A DNA stretch of 64,000 bases, taken from positions 62,001-126,000 of the forward strand of contig JAEPRB010000091.1 in NCBI GenBank assembly GCA_016758965.1, given 5' to 3'. The DNA is from Circinella minor (taxonomy: Eukaryota > Mucoromycota > Mucoromycetes > Mucorales > Lichtheimiaceae). The notes beneath the pieces are model-generated. The model was not told where the DNA came from and made no database searches. It saw only the letters and a program-made list of their open reading frames with translations. Shown here piece by piece: positions 48,390 to 62,200 of the stretch (positions are counted from its first letter, which is position 1; every line of letters starts with the position of its first letter). The position numbers were made by a program, and so were the translations under genes.

Positions 48390-51300
48390 TTATAAATCCC
48401 ACACGGTCTCTTTGATAAAAATGGAGGCAGTCTGTCGGATTAATCCTACAGCATCAAGATCATCAACTTGTATTCGAATTTGCCCTGGTATACTATCCTT
48501 GGGATTGGCAATTCTAACATTCAATGTAACTGTACTATCGGCTTCAACAACACCAATACCATCAGACGATAACGGTGTAATTTGTACCATATCTTGTGCT
48601 GGAAACTCGGCTGCTCCTTCAATTGTCACCTTATACCGTAATGGTAGTTTTGTTGCATGATTGAGAATAGTCAATGGATGAGAATCAGGTCGGCATACTA
48701 CTTCCAAATCTTCATCGTTATTCATATTATCTTCCTTCACAACCTTATTAATGTTACTTTTGGTTGAGAATGACGACGACGATGCTGTTGTTTCATATGC
48801 TGATTCTTCCGTTGCTGTAGGTGTCGTAGCTGTTGCTATTGTTGATGATAATTGTGATGGAGAAGTGGATGGTGATAGTGATGATGATGACCCTTGGTCA
48901 TCTTCCTCTTGATAATAAGTCACTAATTCGAAATCCAATCGGCGTTCACTTAATGTAAATATGGGCGTTTCAATCAATGTGCTGCGTATGGGTATCATTT
49001 CTCGTAATTTCCGGTTCTCCTCAGCATTACCCATGTCCATAGGTCGTGTGGTAACCCAAAGGTTCGCAAGAATAATACCTTCCGGATCCAATAAATCCGG
49101 TCGATCATGTGGTAGTCGAGTTCTTCCATTAGGTGTGGCTCTTACGCGTACCTCCATTCGACCTTGTGGGCTAACTGAAATACCTCCTCGAAGTGGTGTA
49201 TTTGTATATCGAGATAATACATCTATCTTGAGATATTCTTCGAGTCCAGGAGAAATATCCGCACCAATCTCGAACCGAATATCATCATCTGTGGTGTTGT
49301 GAACGACAAACCAGCTGTCGCATGATATATTAGTTGCTGCAATTGGATGATAAAGTGGTGGTAAAACAAGTTCTTCATTGTTGCTTAGTCTTTCGAACTC
49401 TAATTCAAACGCGGTCATCAATGCCCTGAGCTTGAGAGTCATTGTATTGTTTTGATTATAATTGTTATCTAATCTAATATCAAATCGTCTTTGTCCTGAT
49501 GACTGGTCGCGTAACTGTCGAGGATCCAAAGTACCTTGTACAATTTGATTCTTGCGTGGTTCAACGTTAAATGTAGTAACATTGCTTACATTACTACGGT
49601 TAATAATCTGAGTGTTTTGTTCCTTTGGAACAAATGACATGAAATCCGGATGAATAATATCGTAGTTGAGAGGAACATCGGCCATATTACGAATTGTAAA
49701 ACTAAACTTGACTGGTTTCCATGATGCAACATGTCCTATTTGTCCAAGATCGATTCGATCCACCGCCAATTCGGCAACAGAAACACAAAAGAGAGCTTTG
49801 AGTTCCAGGGCAAGCACTTCCACTTGTTGTTGCATATCATATAAAATAAACATGCCTGCAAGAATACCACTCTTGCCTTGCAAAGCTTGTGCTCGATCAT
49901 GATCCGTCAATTTCTCAGGAGAGGGACATTGTAATCGTACACGTACACGTTGTTTAGGATCCAAGATTAACTGTCCACTTCGTTGCAAATAAGCCCCTTC
50001 TTCAACAACATAAGCGGTTCGAACCTTGTCCTCATCAGCAACCCATCCAGCAGTAATATCAATATCACTAAGAGCAATCAATTGCATTGGTTGATCAGAT
50101 ACGTTAGCCACTTCAATTTCACGCACATAAAGACGAGCCTCATCTTGATCCGATAGCATCATGACTTGTAAAGCCGGTGGCATCGATTTAGAATGATTTG
50201 TTGCAGGACAAACATATACACTTTCCCATTGTACAAGCGGTAATGGATTTGCTTCCTTGTGATGTTCATCATCTAATCCTTCACCATTATCATCCGTAGT
50301 ATCACAAAGTAATAATTGTTGTTCATTTCCTTGCACCATCCACGCCTCAACATTATGTTGCTTGACAAAAAATCGAACCTCGATTTCAAACACTTCTTGA
50401 CTATTATGTTTGTTCGTGACAATGAGTTTTTCACTGAGCAAACCATATCGGTACGCATGTATCCGGAATGTAATTTGAGCAACTGACATCACGGTCTGAG
50501 TATTCGTCACGTCATTTAATTGCTCCACTTGTTCTTCTTTTCTTTGGTCCCGGTGCTGCTGTTGCTGCTGTTCCTTTTGGTCCAAATAATCTAATGCTGA
50601 TTCATTGGATGCGACAATACCACGCCAACCGTTCAATGTACCACCTCTTCTATCCAATACAATATTTCGACTTGGGCATTCGACTTCATAATCTAATGGT
50701 AATTGGCCTGACTTGTTCTTGATAGTAAATGCTCCATAAAATTCCGCACCCAGTTTATCAGTATAACCCAAATTAATTTTTCGATGAGATACCTCCAAAT
50801 GAGATTGCCCAATAATTGAAATAAATTTGACCGTTTGCGTCAACATCAATACTAATCGATCATTATTGTTTTCATCTCCTGATTTTCTTTCTTGACCACC
50901 TTCTTCTGCTCCTTCTGCTCTTTCTTGAACAACCGCTGTTTCTATTGTAGACAGTGCCTGATCATCTTCCGTATAAATTGAAAACTTAATACCACCTACA
51001 AGTTCACGACATTCATCTGCTGATGAACTACCCAGGTACCCGGTCAACAAATTAGGCTGGACTGCTACCCACACCGTTGTCATACATCCCCTCTTGAACG
51101 GCATCATCTCTACCAATCCACGTTCACCTGCCTCGTCCACAAAGATTAATACTTGATGTGACAAATTACTTTGACATGTAATAAACAAATCTTGCCCGGA
51201 AACATTTTCCACTAACAACGGTGTCACTTGAGAATACTTGGTACCAGGATCCACATATGAGAAACCCAAATCTAATTCACCTTGATTTCCTTCTGATAAC

Positions 51301-54300
51301 GATGGGAAGGCTAAATACGATTTATAATGAACAAGACATTCAAGAGTAAATGTTTGCATAACATTGGTATGACAGTTTCGAATACAAATTGTATGTTCCT
51401 GTTTGCCCACACTGGTTGGTAAAATTTCAAACATAAGTTTACGAATTTCTTTGGGTGCCAAAGGCGTTGTTGTTTCAGGACAGATAAAAAAGTCTTTTTC
51501 ATTCGTATCCAACAAGAATTCATATTCAAGTGGTTCATCAGAATCGTTGGAAACACGAACATAGAATGTTGATTTTTGATTTACTTCAACTCGACCTCCA
51601 TCAAAGACGGATCGTTCCAATTTCAAAGGTTCAGGTTGATCATTCATCATTGGGTCCGTTCTATTTGCACGTGTTTCTGCTGATACACTTTCAATTACAA
51701 CAATATTATCATCCGTTGCTTCTGCACCTGGTGCTGCTGATGAACCAATTTGTTTATCCGATGATTCATTGGCAAGTGCTTCCTTGTATGCTGCTTGATC
51801 TTCACATAATGTAGCTGTATATGAGATCATTTTGTTGGTATCGGTGTTTTTGTATTCATGAGCCATAATTTGTCCACGAACTTGTTGGATATGTTCCACC
51901 GGGGTATTATTATCGATTTGAATAGGTCGTGTAATAGCCTTAAAACGTACCGAAATGGTCTTGGTGGCATTTGGATCCAAAGGAAATACAACACTTTCTG
52001 GCGTCTTTTTGAAAACATTGGAATTTTCCTTAATCGTTTCTTCGTTTGTTGCGCTTGGTTTTTTATTACTGCTTGCACCTTGATCATCAACTCCTGTCGT
52101 TGGTCCAGTGCCATTAGCTTCTTTATCCTTTTTCTTCTTCTCCTTGTTTTTTTCTTTTTTCTTGCTTTCCTCTTCTCCTCCTTCTCTACCGTCTTCCTCT
52201 TCTTCAGGTACGTCCTGATTACGTAACTTGGCCAATTTCTTCAAGTATTTCTTTTCCTTATCAGTCTGCTTTTTACGTCTTGCAATTTTCAATTTTTGTT
52301 CCAAGTTTTCAATTTCTTCTTCCGCTTCCTTGGATAATTGACTTGATTCATCATCCTCTACCACAAAATCAAATTCACCATAAGTTCGTCCAAAATTCGC
52401 TTCATTTGGATCCACTCGGATTTCAAATAAACGTGTTTGTTTGTTGGTATTTGTAAACACGATCGTTTGTACTCGTTGACATGTCTGATCCACAAGACAA
52501 GGTCCAAAATTGAGTTCTAATGACTTGATGAAGAAAGTGGATGGTTTACGCACCATCGCTTTGAGTAGTAATACACGATCATTGGTTCGATCACGAATAT
52601 TTTCGACTATTAACCGTTCCATAAAATGACCAGCCAATGTAGGTTCGAAAACAAATTCGATTTCACGTTTACCAAAGGCACGGACCACACCGTATCGTCC
52701 AGCACCCAAAATAATATCTCCCGAAGCGATAGATCCGGACTTGCGAATAGCGTATAATAATGGTGTCTCACTTCGATTATGTAAAACAATTGACTTGGCA
52801 TGTCGTTCGTTTCGTTCCACAAGTCCAAAATTGATATTCTTTTGTCCCAAATCCATAATGGAACGACACAATTGTGCTCGGACAATGACTTCACGAACAG
52901 GAATCGTTGACTGATCCCCATATAGTAAACTGGTAAATTCCTCTTGTTCAATATTACGATCAAAGCTAATAAGTCGTAAAAAGATCCGTGCATCTTGTTT
53001 CTTTGGTGCACTTTGTACATGTGGTTTGGTTTCTCCATTAGGTGTAAATACAATGACCACTTCCTCTTCACCATGAGGGGCTACTTCAATTGTAGATGAT
53101 CGAACAAGATCTCCCTTTTCAATTAATCGGTCTAATTCTCGACGCCATGCCAATTGTTGTCGAACAAAACGCTCTTCAGCAGACTGTTTGGGAAATAAAG
53201 GTGTAGCTGCTTTGGACCCATGTTCCAATACTGAAATTAAATCTTCAAAGGGAACACGCGATTTACCAGCAATGTCAGCCCAATCCAAGTTCTTGCGTGA
53301 TTTGTATCGAGCTGCTGTAATTCCCATAGATCTTTTGGATTTAACACCTTCCCCATCAAACGAGTCTTCTCTTTGTGGTGATCGTTTTTTTAATCCATTT
53401 GATTTGGAATTTTTTGGTGACGTATTTCTGGACTCTTTCGATGAACCACGATTCTTGTTGTGTTTGGATGAATTGCGTTCAGCTAAATCGGAAACCCGAT
53501 GGTGCTTGATTATACGACTAATGTGAGACGCTTGTGTCAGAATTGGTTTGGTAGAATTTTTCAAGAGTACTTGTTTTCTACGTAATGCTGTTGAATGTCG
53601 GAGTGGTGTCGTTGCAAGGTCTAAATAAGCTGTTGAATAACTATCTGCTGCAATAGCTGTGGATGGTGTAGCAGTAGCACTAGATTGTCCGCGATGAATA
53701 GGTGATGGTTGTAAACCATTATTATTTTTACTCATAGTAGTTTGTATTGGTCGTGGTACAGATACGCCCGTTGCTATATTACGATCCAAATTGGCAAGCG
53801 CTAAAATTGAAAACAAATAATAAAGTTAAATAAGGTTTAGCATAAAAAAACTCAAAGTTTCAATGTTTATATTATTGTTATTTTTTTTTGTGTTCGTTAC
53901 AAGTAAGGGGAGGTAACGTAAATGTAACACTCACTTGATTTGCCCATTTCCTTTTTTACTGTAGAAATATTTTGTTGGCTAGTAGTCGCAATAGGTTTAA
54001 CAATCTTAGTAGATTGTTGATCAGATCGTTTTTTCTTGACAAACACTGTAATATCATCTGGTAATGACGTGGTCACTTCCAATGTCAATGGCGCACTCCG
54101 TATATTCTCGACAGTGAATGTACGAATGGAAGGTGAATTAAGAACGATTGAACCAAAATCCAAAAAGTTAGCGCCTGTAGTGGTCAATATCCGGTAAAAC
54201 AAGGAATGGAATGTCACTCGATTTTTATCAATATTGGTACTTTGAACTTCAATAATTTGATCATTATCACGGTTTAAATAATTGACGAGGGTGATCTGTT

Positions 54301-56722
54301 TACGATACTCTGGATTGACTTTTCTTGGGTATAGATCCAATTTGAGTTCGACATAACTACGTGGTTGTATGACGATTTCACCGCGTAAACAGTTCAAAAC
54401 TTTGGAGGAGAATTGTAATTCGACACGGGCAATAATGTCAGATCGATTGAAAATGTTGATCGGAAGAGATTTCAAAGTGCCCACATCTGTATCACCGAAA
54501 TTAATGGACTTGGGGATTGCTTCGACAAAGGAAGTACATGTGCGTGTCTTGCACTGAATGGCTTTACGTTCCTTTGGTTCAGCACCACTACGATCACAAC
54601 CATATTCAAGAACGATACGGAAGTTACGCCGAATCAATTGTCCAGCATTGAAATCATTAATAGATGAATCTTTTCTTGGTCGATATGATACTTGAATAAC
54701 ACGTTCTTTTCCAGGTCGTAATACAAGATCTTCAATACGTGTATAGCTTCCCCCTGAATTTAATGTTGGTGTTGATGCTCTATCTCTTGATAATTCTATC
54801 AATCGGCTCGCTGACTCGTCGGTTGTTGAAGAATCGTATACATTATCCGTTGGCGTTTGTATCCTTGTACCTGCACCTGTTGTTGAAATACTATTGGTGT
54901 TTCCATACGACTCTTGCGATGTTGGCGATGGAGAACTTTCATATTCTACAGTACGTGACATATTTCTTGATGATGTTGGTGATGATGCTCTTGAACTGAC
55001 TTCACTGTTAGGTGCTGATACTTCACTGATACTAGCACCAGTAGGTGTTGTTGTTATTGCGCTCGATGATCCCTTTTCTGATTCAAGCTGTCGTTTTCCA
55101 CCAATTAATCGTCCTGGAAACTCTTGATCGGATTGTTGTTGTTGCTCTTTTGTCTTCCCTCCATTTTGTTGTTGCTGTGATGTTGATGCTGCTGTACCCG
55201 GTTCCAACGCCGTTTTAATATCAAACACAACATCAGCTGTTTCAGGGATGAAACGTACTTCAACGGGTGATTCCCCAACATTATTAAGTACTATCTGTCG
55301 CATAGTCCATGTACCCGATATACAATCGCCAAAATCAATGACATTTCCACTACTGATTATCAATGACTCTTGACGCAAGATGGAACGAACCGATGCATGG
55401 ACTTTTGTTTGGACAACATTCCGTGCATCATTTGCATTTTCGATTTGTAAATCATAGTTGAATTCTCCTACTTCCTTAGGCATAAACGTCAATCGCACAC
55501 GACGATGAGAGTGACCTGGAATAGGTTCGTAATCTAATAGTTTTTTGCCGGTTTCTGCATCCGAAAATTGTAACCACCCTTCACGATTTAAATTGGATAG
55601 ATCGACTGTGTTCACCAACCAATGAAGTTCGACCTCAGAATTGTTTTGAATGGTAAAGTCCCTGTAACATTCTTCTCCCAACATGCAATCATCAAAATTG
55701 ACACCTGTTTCAGCTACATCTGTCCACATCACTGATTGACATACACTTGCTCGAAACTTAACCGATAATTGATATAATGCTGGTGTAGATGTCGCTGTAG
55801 ATGCTGATGTTGTTTCTTGCTCTTGCTGTTGCTGTTGTGTAGTTGTTGTTGTTGTCGTTGTTGTGGATGCTGATTCATCATCCACATAGTATCCGAAGAA
55901 AAATAAACTCCCAGTAACATTAAAGGTCTCATACATATTGCCTTCTTCAGCTGCTAAATCATGTAAACTAAATCGTCTTCCAGCCTCGGATGAATCGTTA
56001 ACATCATCATTATCATCATCATTATTTCCTCGCGTCAATATATCTTCCTTTGTTCGTCGGTTTGTTTCTGGTAGAAATGCTAATATAAAAGGTCGCGATT
56101 CTTGCGGTGCAAGTTCTAGGTAATCGATATGGTTGACATAATTGAAGAGTTGATTGAAATGAAACTCGTTCGAAGCATCGTTTCTTGCCCATTCAACCGT
56201 GTTGGTAGTGGTAATAGTATCAATCACATTCACGGGCAAGTTATGTAGGTTTTCGTTATCCAGTTGAAAAGCTATTTGATTACGCAAGTTCGAGCGCATC
56301 TTGACCAGGATCCGTTGGTCGGTCAAATTGCGTATCTCTAGTCGTTTCAATGCATGTAGGCCATTTTGATATACATTGTCTAACGTAATGCGGTTATGAA
56401 CGTTGACCAATTCAAACAATGGTTGTTTGTTGCTATTATTATTATTATTATTATTACTGCTGTTATTATTGTTGTTACTGTTGTTAGTACCATTAGAGCC
56501 ATTAGTGATAGTGTTGGATGAAGCAGTAGTAGTATTAATCAAACCATTGGCCGATAATGTATGATTATGGGTGTTATTGTTTTGGTCGTCGTTATTGTTG
56601 TTGCTGTTTCCATTACCATTTCTCATCGTTATAGCATTGCTGTTGGTGTGCAAAAGATCTTCTGGATAATAGTGAGAGGAAGACGACGACGACGACGACG
56701 AGCGCTCATTGCGACTGGTCAT
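48390..56722 (-). CDS. Giant ASH/MSP (Hydin-like) beta-sandwich repeat protein
   Basis: Two long open frames form one gene. Exon 1 runs 56722-53935 and exon 2 53800-48390. The 134-nt intron has a GTGAGT donor and a TTTTAG acceptor, and the phase matches exactly. The product has 2,732 residues. The N-terminus is a Ser/Asn/His-rich disordered tract. The body holds repeated segments of the ASH/MSP immunoglobulin-like type: INFGLVERNERHAKSIVLHN, LNFGPCLVDQTCQRVQTIVF, FDGGRVEVNQKSTFYVRVSN, INLGYTDKLGAEFYGAFTIK, IDLGQIGHVASWKPVKFSFT and similar. A charged coiled-coil/linker (ESKKKEKNKEKKKKDKEANG) lies near residue 1490. Such domains occur in Hydin, ASPM, SPD-2 and TMEM131-like proteins. No enzyme motif or membrane segment is evident. 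The role in this fungus is unknown; a scaffold or trafficking function is plausible. Confidence 0.82.
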
Positions 56723-59282
56723 GTCCGGGAGATCCAGTTATATACTTTATATATGATTAAAAACGAACGATCGAGCGTTTAGAACAAAACGTTTTATTTA
56801 TTACGTTATTGTTATTGCTATAATAGATTTTGTTGAGTTGAATAATAATAATAGAAAGAAAAGAAAACAGAGAACGAAAGAGTTAGAACAAAAAAAAAAA
56901 AAAGGGCCCTGTGCTGACGTCCAGGAAAAGCCCGACCGATCAGTTTCCATGTAGGTGGAGTATGCATTGGGACCACATAGTTTTTTTTATACAAGATACA
57001 AGCTTCTTTAAAAGAATAATAAAAATTTGAGCAAGAGTTAAAGAATAATGCAGGAACTATATTTGTTTCTAGATCATAAACTAAAAACTTTGGCCCCACT
57101 TGGTTTTTTTTTTTTTGGTGACTAATAGCTTGAACCATTAAAAATTTGTAGTTTTGCACACGTTTTATATTTTCCTCTGGTTGGCTGCTTGGAGTTCAAA
57201 AGGTGGCTGGATTTATTATTAAACTATCATACGTACTTATGTGGAATAGATATTATATATATATATATTTCTGGTACTAATAAACCTCTTTATTATATGT
57301 ATTAAAGAGCGCGCTTTTTCGCCGATTACATCATTTGAGAATAAGTTAAAGAAGTTGCTTCTTTTCTTTTACATTCGTCACTCATTTTTTTTGTTCTATA
57401 TTCGTTATGATATTTCTAATTCTGTAAGTCTTAAGATCGATATATGTATTAATAAAAGCCTGTTCATGGTAGTACACACATATATATATTTATAATAAAG
57501 CAACATAATAAATTAAGAGTTATATAATCCATGTGATATAAACTGGACAACCACAAAGTAATGTAGCCCTCTTTTTTTCTACCGTTTTCGGTTATATATA
57601 AAATTAGAATAGCAGAGTGCTTTCCGTTATATAAATTTATTTTTGGTTAGCCTGTATAATACGTATGTATACATACAATCATCACTAATATGTATAAAGA
57701 AAACTTTCTTTGAGACTAAGAATGATGCCAATCTACTTATATATGTCTATACCACTATTTTCCACATTGTACTTTATAAAATAAATCAAAATAATCAACA
57801 AAAGTAGTATAGCTAAGAGACAATTAGCATTATTGTTATTATATCCTATAGACAGGATTTGTTGTCAGTTGTCTGGAAAAAGAAAATCATCATGTACGTA
57901 CATTACTAGTTAACGATCTCACACATAAACAAACAAAGACTCAGAGCCACAGACTCGATGCATCTGATCCATAGTAAAGCTCTAAACACTTGGGTTCCAA
58001 TGTTCTTATACTTTATTAGTATATAAACATTTCACCATGTTTGTGAGATGGCGTCATGCAGAAAATCCTCAATAATAAAATAATCCCAAAAGTCTGTATA
58101 TCAGCTGGTAGGTCGAGCTAAATTATATAATCATTTATTCTTCTTTAAGACATTGATATCGGCTTCATATGGTAAATCATCAGCTGGGTGCCTAGTTCTT
58201 GGATGGGAATTGCTATGGACACCCCAAAAACATACTATATTAAGTAACTTCAGCTCTTAAGAACACCACACTTTTATATTTTTTCAAAAGCACACAACAA
58301 TTTGATTTAGTTACATCGTATATAGCCATGTATACACTATCTATATAGTTATTATCGTTATATGCAGTAACTTAAAAATGTTTACGTATGGAACTAATAT
58401 TAACAGCTCAACTTTTTTATAATAAAAGTCAATATTTCTTATATTTTCTCACTATATCATTATGTACACAAATGGGGGTTGTAGTCCTTATTAAGACAAC
58501 ACAAACAAGAAGTAATGTATACTTTTAATGTTACATATGAGCGGTCAAATAAGCACTATTGGTGTTGATAATGTTGTTACTATAGTTATATGGTCTAAGT
58601 GCTTATTTGATAACTTTTCATTTGTGGGGTGTCCGTAGGCGAAAGTATGGAGTGTCCGTAGCAATTCCATTCTAGTATATATACTGTGCAAATGTAAGTA
58701 TATAAACCAGCAGTATTTTGATACGTATTTCAACATAAAATAACCTCTTGTATATAAATAATATAATAACGTTATAGTAATAAAACTTCTTGCAGAATTT
58801 CATTCAAATTAAATTTATCAGGCTCACATTGAACTATATAACTCTTTTCAGCTTCTTAGTTTCTTATAAAAAATATATTTTGAATTTGAGCATATGGATT
58901 GTACGTATATAATGGACATGCAGTTATATCGATGTGACTTTTTGAATAAAATCATAGAGTAAAAAAAAACTATATTAAACTTGCCCGCGGGCTGATAAAC
59001 CTCTGAACCAGGTTTTCAATGGCTTTTTTTTTAGATGCACAGTACGTATCTTGTAGTCAGAAAGTACAATCTTTTATTATTATTTTTACTTTATATGTAC
59101 TAAGAAATTGAAGCTATTTATACATTACAAAAGATTTTGATATATGTTATATATGATGTAGTATTACTATTATAAATCTATCTCCTTGATTCAAAACAAC
59201 AACTTATATTTCTTGATTTCGAACAATGTTTGTAGTAATAATGGTATATATGAAATGTTTCTTCTTTTTTTCTTCTTCCTCT
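56723..59282. other. 2.5-kb intergenic region
   Basis: No credible gene. The left end is the promoter of the giant gene. The frame at 56818-57159 (-) contains a poly-Lys/poly-Phe artefact and no recognised motif. Inside lie a palindrome (ATGTACGTACAT, 57892-57903) and an inverted-repeat-bounded segment (58206-58668). Confidence 0.45.
58206..58668. mobile_element. Candidate MITE-like element with terminal inverted repeats
   Basis: The left end 58206-58225 (GGAATTGCTATGGACACCCC) and the right end 58649-58668 are inverted copies matching at 18 of 20 positions. A partial extra copy of the same sequence (GGGGTGTCCGTAGG) sits at 58626-58639. An internal 12-bp inverted repeat (58546-58557 with 58598-58609) could form a hairpin. 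There is no coding capacity. No clear target-site duplication was found, so the mobile-element reading is tentative. Confidence 0.4.
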
Positions 59283-62200
59283 TCAGGTGATAGCAATTAC
59301 TACCTTTTTCCAAGCTCGCTGATACCACGTTTCACAGTCTTGTTCCACTTTCCCAATATTTTTTTCATCTTCATCATCTCCAGCAAACATCATTGTATCT
59401 ATTCGTCCAGTATCCAGATCAATCTCTTTTAATGGAACCATTTTAGACTTGGTAACAATTTTGGTAATTCCGAATCCAAGAATAAATAGGATAGTACCCC
59501 CGTAATTTCCAATTAATCCAACTGCATCTGCAGGAACAAAATAGGAATATCCAGCAGCAAATGTGATGACAGCGCATCCAATCATACCTGCAATGTCACC
59601 AAATGGATGTAATGGAGCTTGCATTGGTAAGCTTTCCATAGTTCGACCTTGTGCAATAAATGCTTGTCGAAATCTGTAATGAGCTAATGAGATTCCAAAC
59701 CAAGTCGTTAAACCAGCGATACCGACTAATTTTGTAAGAATAACATATAATTGTTGTCCCGGAATAAAAAATGTTGCGAATGCAACTAAACTGACAAGTA
59801 CGGTACATGCTAAAGCATATATTGGAACACCATGCTTCGAAATATATGCTGTTTTTTTTGTGGTACATGTGTTACATATTTAGAATGAATGATGTACTGT
59901 AAAATACTATTTATATTTACTAATGGAATCAAAAGTTGTTCTATATTACTTACATAGTTTATGCCAAGCAAGTCCTTCTATAAAGTACAATTATTAATGA
60001 GTAATTAATGCAAAGTACAAAAACAAGATCTACTTTCATCAAAAGAAAAAACAGTAATAAATACCTTGAGATAATGCTAACATTGTACGACTACTGACAT
60101 AAAATGCACTATTTGCACAAGATAAAATCTTTAGGACAGGTACATTAGATAAAATAATAATAATAATAATAGCAATGTAAAATATAGTTAATAATTGTCT
60201 AAATAGACAAATCAATTACAATATCACTTATTCCGTTATCTAATTACTAACAGTAATCAAAATAATAGCATTCATAATGTGCTCTACACCTTGCAATCCT
60301 CCTTTTTCAAATACCATAGTGAATGGTGATACAGGTTTTTCAGTTGATCCTTCTAATTCAATTGGTTCTTTCGTGCTAAAAATTTGTGCTGATTATTGTA
60401 GTTACATTTCACAATATAATAAAACTTAATTAGTTGAACCTTTCTGCAGTTTATTATATAAATCACATGTATTGTATAGTAACAATAAAAACCTCATTGA
60501 TGATTATGCTGCTACATAGTAGATAAATAAAAAAAACGTGTTTTATTCACTTACGATCGTCATAAGGAATTACCATACCCATAACAAAAACTGCGTAATT
60601 TTTTATTTAAACGAAGATTAGTTGTACATGTTCAGTATAAATAACAATTGGCAATTTCTGTTGTTATAACTATTCACTTACTTGCTAAAATATAAAATAC
60701 AAGAATACGCCAAAAGACGTTTTTGATAGCTCTAGGAACGTGCTAAAAAAATGAAATGTATTTGTTCTGTGAGTTTTGGCGCAACTTTTATTTGAGATAC
60801 GTACTTAAAAAATTTATTGTTGACAAACCTTGCGTGGATTTCCTGTTTCACCGGCCTATATTAATGGATTTTTAGATGTTATATGTATAAAAGTTGATTA
60901 TTATGTTCAGTGTCACGCTAATGCTCATATTTAATTTTACTTTCACCTATTGTTTGACAAACAATTATATAATAATACGTACCGTAATTCCTACAATTTC
61001 GGTACCTAGAAAGTAAAAAGTATCACATAAAGTCATTAAATATCTTTTTTACTATAGAATTTCTTCCTCTCGTCAATAATGAGAAAATAAATTTTTAACT
61101 TTATACGTTACCTTGCATACTAAACACAGATAAAATCAAACAGTCGATAACTCCTTTCGCACCATATGGCAGAGCACCTGGATTATTCCAATATTCAAAA
61201 CCAAAGGTTTTACCACTATAAAAGGACACACATATTTGATTTCAAAAAAAAAGGGGGGAAATATGAAATTGTTAGCACGTTTAATAGCTAAATAGGTCAC
61301 TATTAAAAATAGGCCTTCTCTTATACGTAACTATATATATTTACCCAATAAGTCCTCCAGAAATGAAACATCCGACAATGATGAAGATCAATATTGTCAA
61401 TACTTTTATCTAAATGATACGTATACATTAATGCAAATGATACATTTTTATTATTTCAACAAAAGCTTTATTATCTTTTAACTTGCCAAACTGAACCAGT
61501 ATTCCGTTTCACCATAAACTCGAGTACCTAGTGTATTAATAAGGACCAATACAACCAACCAGATTGCTGACCCTAGCATTTTTCGTCATGAATGTATAAG
61601 TATACGGAAGAAGAAAAAATAGCAGCAATTTTGTTTATATTACTCACATGCGTAATCTGGTATATCGTCTACCCAAAATCTCATGATAATTGGCAGAGCA
61701 GTCAACTCACTAGCTACAACAATGGACCAGCATGCCTATAAAAAAACAACATACATATTGTTCGATTAACAGTTTCTGATTGATATAATTATTGTTTTCT
61801 CTTGACAAACAAATAAGCAGACAAAACTAACCCTAATTAAATTTAAAAAAGTACAGCAAAAATATAATATTAGTTATCTCAATTGTAATAGTAGCAACTA
61901 TGATCGTATGTAAATTCGGCACACCTTCTGTCTAATTAGTTGATAACACAGATATGCAAGAATTTGGAAACAAAAATACATAAAAGATGCTTCCCCCAGA
62001 AAAAAAAAGTTTTGTGAAACTTATTTTTACCAATAATTGTAACCAATAGCTGCACCAAAAGAATGATCGACGAATCGTTGACAAAAAATAGTAAATGATC
62101 CAGAAATCTATTTTTTTTTCGTTCATATAGTACAAGGTTAACTGAATAGAAGCTTTTATTGCAAGAAACAAAAATAGTACAAACCGGAAGATATGCTGCC

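Noticed and set aside
48390..53816. 1,808-residue frame as a stand-alone gene
   Set aside because: Its first codon is TTG inside a TTTTAG splice acceptor; it joins in phase to the frame ending near 53935, so it is exon 2 of the giant gene.
53897..53934. C-terminal end (after GKS) of the 941-residue frame
   Set aside because: It reads through a GTGAGT donor; these bases are intron.
56818..57159. 113-residue minus-strand frame upstream of the giant gene
   Set aside because: No recognisable motif, with poly-Lys and poly-Phe stretches; probably chance.
57892..57903. Palindrome ATGTACGTACAT as a specific transcription-factor operator
   Set aside because: The motif is real, but its recurrence in gene-free DNA far from starts gives no reason to assign it to a named regulator.
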